A DNA stretch of 64,000 nucleotides, taken from assembly GCA_964388745.1 (NCBI GenBank), contig CAYMBP010000002.1, positions 1 through 64,000 on the forward strand, in the 5' to 3' direction. The translations under genes and the position numbers were made by a program. Below the pieces are notes generated by a model, which saw nothing but the letters and a program-made list of their open reading frames with translations, ran no database searches and was not told where the DNA came from. The stretch comes from CAYMBP01 sp964388745. Its GTDB lineage: Bacteria; Babelota; Babeliae; Babelales; RVW-14. How positions within the stretch are numbered: position 1 is the stretch's first letter; the number at the start of each line of letters is the position of its first letter. Shown here piece after piece: positions 61,574 to 64,000 of this stretch.

Positions 61574-61630
61574 AAGCAATTTATCGTTAAAAATATTTCA
61601 AACTGAAATATTTTTAACGATAAATTGCTT
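61574..61630. terminator. 27-bp perfect hairpin ending the secreted array
   Basis: 61574-61600 and 61604-61630 are perfect reverse complements around a 3-nt loop, starting two bases after the stop. This is the longest stem with a loop in the window. No U-tract follows, and the stem is AT-rich. Confidence 0.6.
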
Positions 61631-61707
61631 TAATCTTGCATATTATTCATTTATCGTGTACTGTGTTAAAAAATACAAACTGCTATATTTTTCAATAATC
61701 ATAATAA

Positions 61708-62889
61708 ATGGATGATCATATGCTTAAAAAAATAATAATTCTTATTACCATATTTTCTATGTCTCTAGCTTCAGCAATGAACAACGGCAATAACCAAAAT
61801 GATGAAAACAACTTACAAACACCTCCTCGCAATCATATGAGATTTAAGAACCCAGAAACTCCTCAAGGAAGAAGTCCTGCTACTTATTGGAAAGATGTCT
61901 ATCAAAGGCTAAAATCGATAGGCTTTTCATCTCTAAAAAGAAGGGCTCTTTTTGCAAATGAGAATACAACAGATGAAAATCGTCCAGAAACTCTGCTTGA
62001 AAAGGCTTTAACAGATTCTATCAATAAGAGCAGACATTTTTATATCACAGAAGGATATGTTTTTAGTCACTCTCTTGATTTAAATACAACTTTTCATGTT
62101 AATGCACTTACAAACATGAATAAAGAGTCTGAGTACAATATTTTTCACTATCTTATTATGTTGAATTCGATCGAAATATGCAATAACCTTCTAAGCAATC
62201 TTAAAGAAATTATTTATAGTAATAACAAAGAAGATGGTCATAAAAAGTTAGTTTCTCAAATTTCACCAAATCATGGAACACCATATCACATAGCAGTAGA
62301 TAATAAAAATTTTTCACTTATTTGCTGGCTCACCGAACACTTTAAAGCCGATCTTACAGCTACTGATGAAGATTGGGATCCAATACTTCATTATGCTATA
62401 ACAAAAAAATCTAGTGAAGAAATTATTGGCCACTTAATTCATGCTGGAGCAGACATCAATCAACGCAATTGCAACGATGGTAACACAGCACTCCATATTG
62501 CTATGAGAGAAAAACATTACACAGCAATTCTTCTCCTTGCCAGGTGTAAAGATTCTCCACCAGATATGGCAATGCCGAATTCTCGTAATTACCTTCCTCT
62601 TCATCTTTTTGTAATGGGTCCAGAAACAGAGGATTCTATTGCATATTTAAGAATATTTATGAGAATTATGAGAAGAACCAACAACAATCAAGGTACCAAT
62701 TTATATATTGACGCAGAAGATTCTCAAGATAGAACGGTTTTTGACTTGCTTCGTTTAAACAATAATCGAGTACTTTATGGCATCATTAGGTACACCCGGC
62801 AATGGCCAGTGCATCGAGACAGCATTCCACGTGGAAAACGTCTAGTACATTTGAGCTGGGCAAATTCGTCAAGAAGAAGACGGAATTAG
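61708..62889 (+). CDS. Secreted ankyrin-repeat protein, 393 aa
   Basis: An N-terminal signal (MLKKIIILITIFSMSLASA, starting at the fifth codon, which may be the true start) precedes a linker with Pro-rich TPPRNH and at least four ankyrin repeats from about residue 190: HGTPYHIAVDNKNFSLICWLTEHFKADLTATD; WDPILHYAITKKSSEEIIGHLIHAGADINQRN; GNTALHIAMREKHYTAILLLARCKD; NYLPLHLFVMGPETEDSIAYLRIFM. The C-terminus is basic (SSRRRRN). Ankyrin proteins of intracellular bacteria often act in the host cell; that role is inference. Confidence 0.85.
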   Translation: MDDHMLKKIIILITIFSMSLASAMNNGNNQNDENNLQTPPRNHMRFKNPETPQGRSPATYWKDVYQRLKSIGFSSLKRRALFANENTTDENRPETLLEKALTDSINKSRHFYITEGYVFSHSLDLNTTFHVNALTNMNKESEYNIFHYLIMLNSIEICNNLLSNLKEIIYSNNKEDGHKKLVSQISPNHGTPYHIAVDNKNFSLICWLTEHFKADLTATDEDWDPILHYAITKKSSEEIIGHLIHAGADINQRNCNDGNTALHIAMREKHYTAILLLARCKDSPPDMAMPNSRNYLPLHLFVMGPETEDSIAYLRIFMRIMRRTNNNQGTNLYIDAEDSQDRTVFDLLRLNNNRVLYGIIRYTRQWPVHRDSIPRGKRLVHLSWANSSRRRRN

Positions 62890-62916
62890 TGCGCAACGCA
62901 AATTACAATACTGTTC

Positions 62917-62946
62917 TTCTCAGCAAACATTGTGAGCGTAAAAATC
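62917..62946 (+). repeat. Copy 2 of a dispersed intergenic repeat
   Basis: Counterpart of the copy at 46050. It lies between the ankyrin gene and the convergent methyltransferase gene. Downstream (62963-63004) are interleaved GAGAGCCTC / GAGAAAGGCTC inverted segments. Confidence 0.4.
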
Positions 62947-63058
62947 CTTACCTATCAAACTATTGAGAGCCTCATGCTCGCTACGCTCTCTGAGAAAGGC
63001 TCCTACATCGATATGTCTTTTAACGCGGATCGAGTGAAAAAGAAATATCTCTACAAAA

Positions 63059-63865
63059 TCAATTTTTCTTAAGCTCAATCATCATAAACCAGCCACAGGT
63101 CTGCCAACCGGATAGTGAAGCCAACAATCGAGCGCACAACTTAACTAAACGCGACTTTTTGTAATAAAGCAAGTCATGAGAAGAGGCTGGAGCAGAAAGA
63201 GTCTGAATGGTTACAGGAAGCTTGGCACACATTGCTCGAGCCTCCTTTTGAGTAAACGCTTTTGTTCCAGGACTTTCCTGATGATGATATAACACGTTTG
63301 AAATTGACTGAAATGGTCGCCCTTTTAACAAACCTGATAAAAGATATTGATAAAATGCAAACAATGAACGTCTATTATAAATCATACACTTTATAATGCC
63401 GCCAGGCTTGGTCACACGCACAAGCTCTGCTAAACATTTTTCGGTATTTGGTGAATGATGAATTACACCCCAAGAATAAGCCAAGTCAAAAGAATTATCC
63501 TGATAAGGAAGACTCTCAGCATCACCTGTCCGCAAATCATGAGCTTGTAACTCTTCAAGCGCAAGGCGAGCTTGTACATTTTCAATTGCTTCTTCTGTTA
63601 AATCAATGCCATAAGCAAGAGCTCCCGTTCGCACCCATTGAGTAAAATCAGTACCTGCACCAACACCAACTTCAAGTATTTTCTTACCTCGAAAACGAGT
63701 AAACTGGGCAAAAGAAAAAATTTCAGGTTCAATACTATAACGAAATGTCTCTACTTTATCAAAATAATCAGAAGAAAATTTTTTAGCCTCAATAAATTCT
63801 GTTCCACAACTTGCCACATTCCAGTACGATTTTACTTCATGCTTTAAATTTTCATTACTTTCCAT
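63059..63865 (-). CDS. SAM-dependent methyltransferase
   Basis: A 268-aa class I methyltransferase. Motif I is ILEVGVGAGTDFTQW, motif II YGIDLTEEAIENVQ, then GDAESLPYQDNSFDLAYSWGVIHHSPNTEKCLAELVRVTKPGGIIKCMIY. The substrate is unknown; its overlap with a glycosyltransferase gene upstream suggests modification of a sugar or lipid-linked intermediate (inference). The N-terminal part (VKSYWNVASCGTEF, then EPEIFSFAQF) resembles methyltransferases of cell-surface polysaccharide clusters. GGAG lies nine bases before the start. It overlaps the upstream gene by 11 bases. Confidence 0.88.
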   Translation of the reverse strand: MESNENLKHEVKSYWNVASCGTEFIEAKKFSSDYFDKVETFRYSIEPEIFSFAQFTRFRGKKILEVGVGAGTDFTQWVRTGALAYGIDLTEEAIENVQARLALEELQAHDLRTGDAESLPYQDNSFDLAYSWGVIHHSPNTEKCLAELVRVTKPGGIIKCMIYNRRSLFAFYQYLLSGLLKGRPFQSISNVLYHHQESPGTKAFTQKEARAMCAKLPVTIQTLSAPASSHDLLYYKKSRLVKLCARLLASLSGWQTCGWFMMIELKKN

Positions 63866-64000
63866 GACGCTCTTCTCCTATTTGATTATATATCCGCTCA
63901 ATATGCCACTTGTAAGTTGCACGTGAAAATCGGTCTTTACAAAACGTAGAAGCTGCCAATGCAATCTCTTTCCTAAGCTGACCATCTTGCAGTAAACACA
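63855..64000 (-). CDS. Glycosyltransferase, C-terminal end (partial)
   Basis: On the minus strand the frame is open from the window edge to TAA at 63855-63857. The visible 48 residues (LLQDGQLRKEIALAAS, KDRFSRATYKWHIERIYNQIGEERHGK) look like the C-terminal helix of a GT4 transferase (LLxDxxLRxxxxxA ... I..IY). It overlaps the methyltransferase start, so the two are co-translated; together they hint at a polysaccharide cluster continuing to the right. Confidence 0.65.
   Translation of the reverse strand, partial: CLLQDGQLRKEIALAASTFCKDRFSRATYKWHIERIYNQIGEERHGK

Overview
The window reads as a low-GC, compact chromosome segment of a Gram-negative, probably host-dependent bacterium. An outer membrane is implied by a LolD-type ATPase, MurJ, a MurG homologue, Lgt and a C-terminal GspE/PilB-like ATPase. 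The housekeeping genes (Lon, DnaG, primary sigma factor, BipA, MiaB, TruA, UvrC, YchF, glycyl-tRNA synthetase, bL21, bS6, bS18) are separated by many secreted proteins that resemble no family I recognise, plus eukaryote-like modules (ankyrin repeats, a degenerate RING/U-box-like finger, FAS1, thioredoxin-NHL). That mix fits Candidatus Dependentiae (TM6) or a similar intracellular lineage; this assignment is inference, since no rRNA lies in the window.

Layout. 1-2.6 kb: end of a phosphohexomutase, endonuclease IV, a secreted protein, rplU. 2.6-7 kb: thioredoxin-NHL protein and a one-ATPase/two-permease ABC-2 operon behind a long leader. 7-16.3 kb: FKBP and a MazG/dCTPase-like protein, then leftward secreted proteins, FAS1, a YqaA-like membrane protein, glyS and murJ. 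16.4-29.7 kb: a Pro-rich secreted protein, lolD, lon (with an assembly gap), an XRE-S24 regulator, rpsF-rpsR, bipA, a pair of paralogous secreted proteins, a decayed gene and a small secreted His-rich protein. 29.7-45.9 kb: NhaC-like antiporter, DciA-like/TPR operon, murG-like, lgt, dnaG-rpoD, a GT4 glycosyltransferase, truA-cdsA and nfeD-band 7. 46-57 kb: a coiled-coil secreted protein with a fresh 207-bp tandem duplication, short uvrC, RING-like protein, M23 peptidase, pilus-type ATPase, HU, tRNA-Leu and tRNA-Cys, miaB, ychF. 57.4-62.9 kb: an array of tandem secreted paralogues ending in an ankyrin protein. 63-64 kb: methyltransferase and the end of a glycosyltransferase.

Functional couplings visible in gene order: rpsF-rpsR (S6:S18), dnaG-rpoD (4-bp overlap, the remainder of the classical macromolecular synthesis operon), nfeD with a band 7 protein (membrane microdomain pair), truA-cdsA by ATGA overlap, and the ABC-2 trio by tight overlaps. 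The secreted proteins mostly have an N-terminal signal, a good Shine-Dalgarno and their own terminator, so they look actively expressed.

The least explained material is the 57.4-61.6 kb paralogue array, the recently duplicated coiled-coil protein at 46.2 kb, the RING-like secreted protein at 49.7 kb, the histone-H1-like tail on the primary sigma factor, an S24-type regulator lacking its cleavage residues, and very long perfect intergenic hairpins without U-tracts. I found no CRISPR array, insertion sequence, prophage or rRNA.
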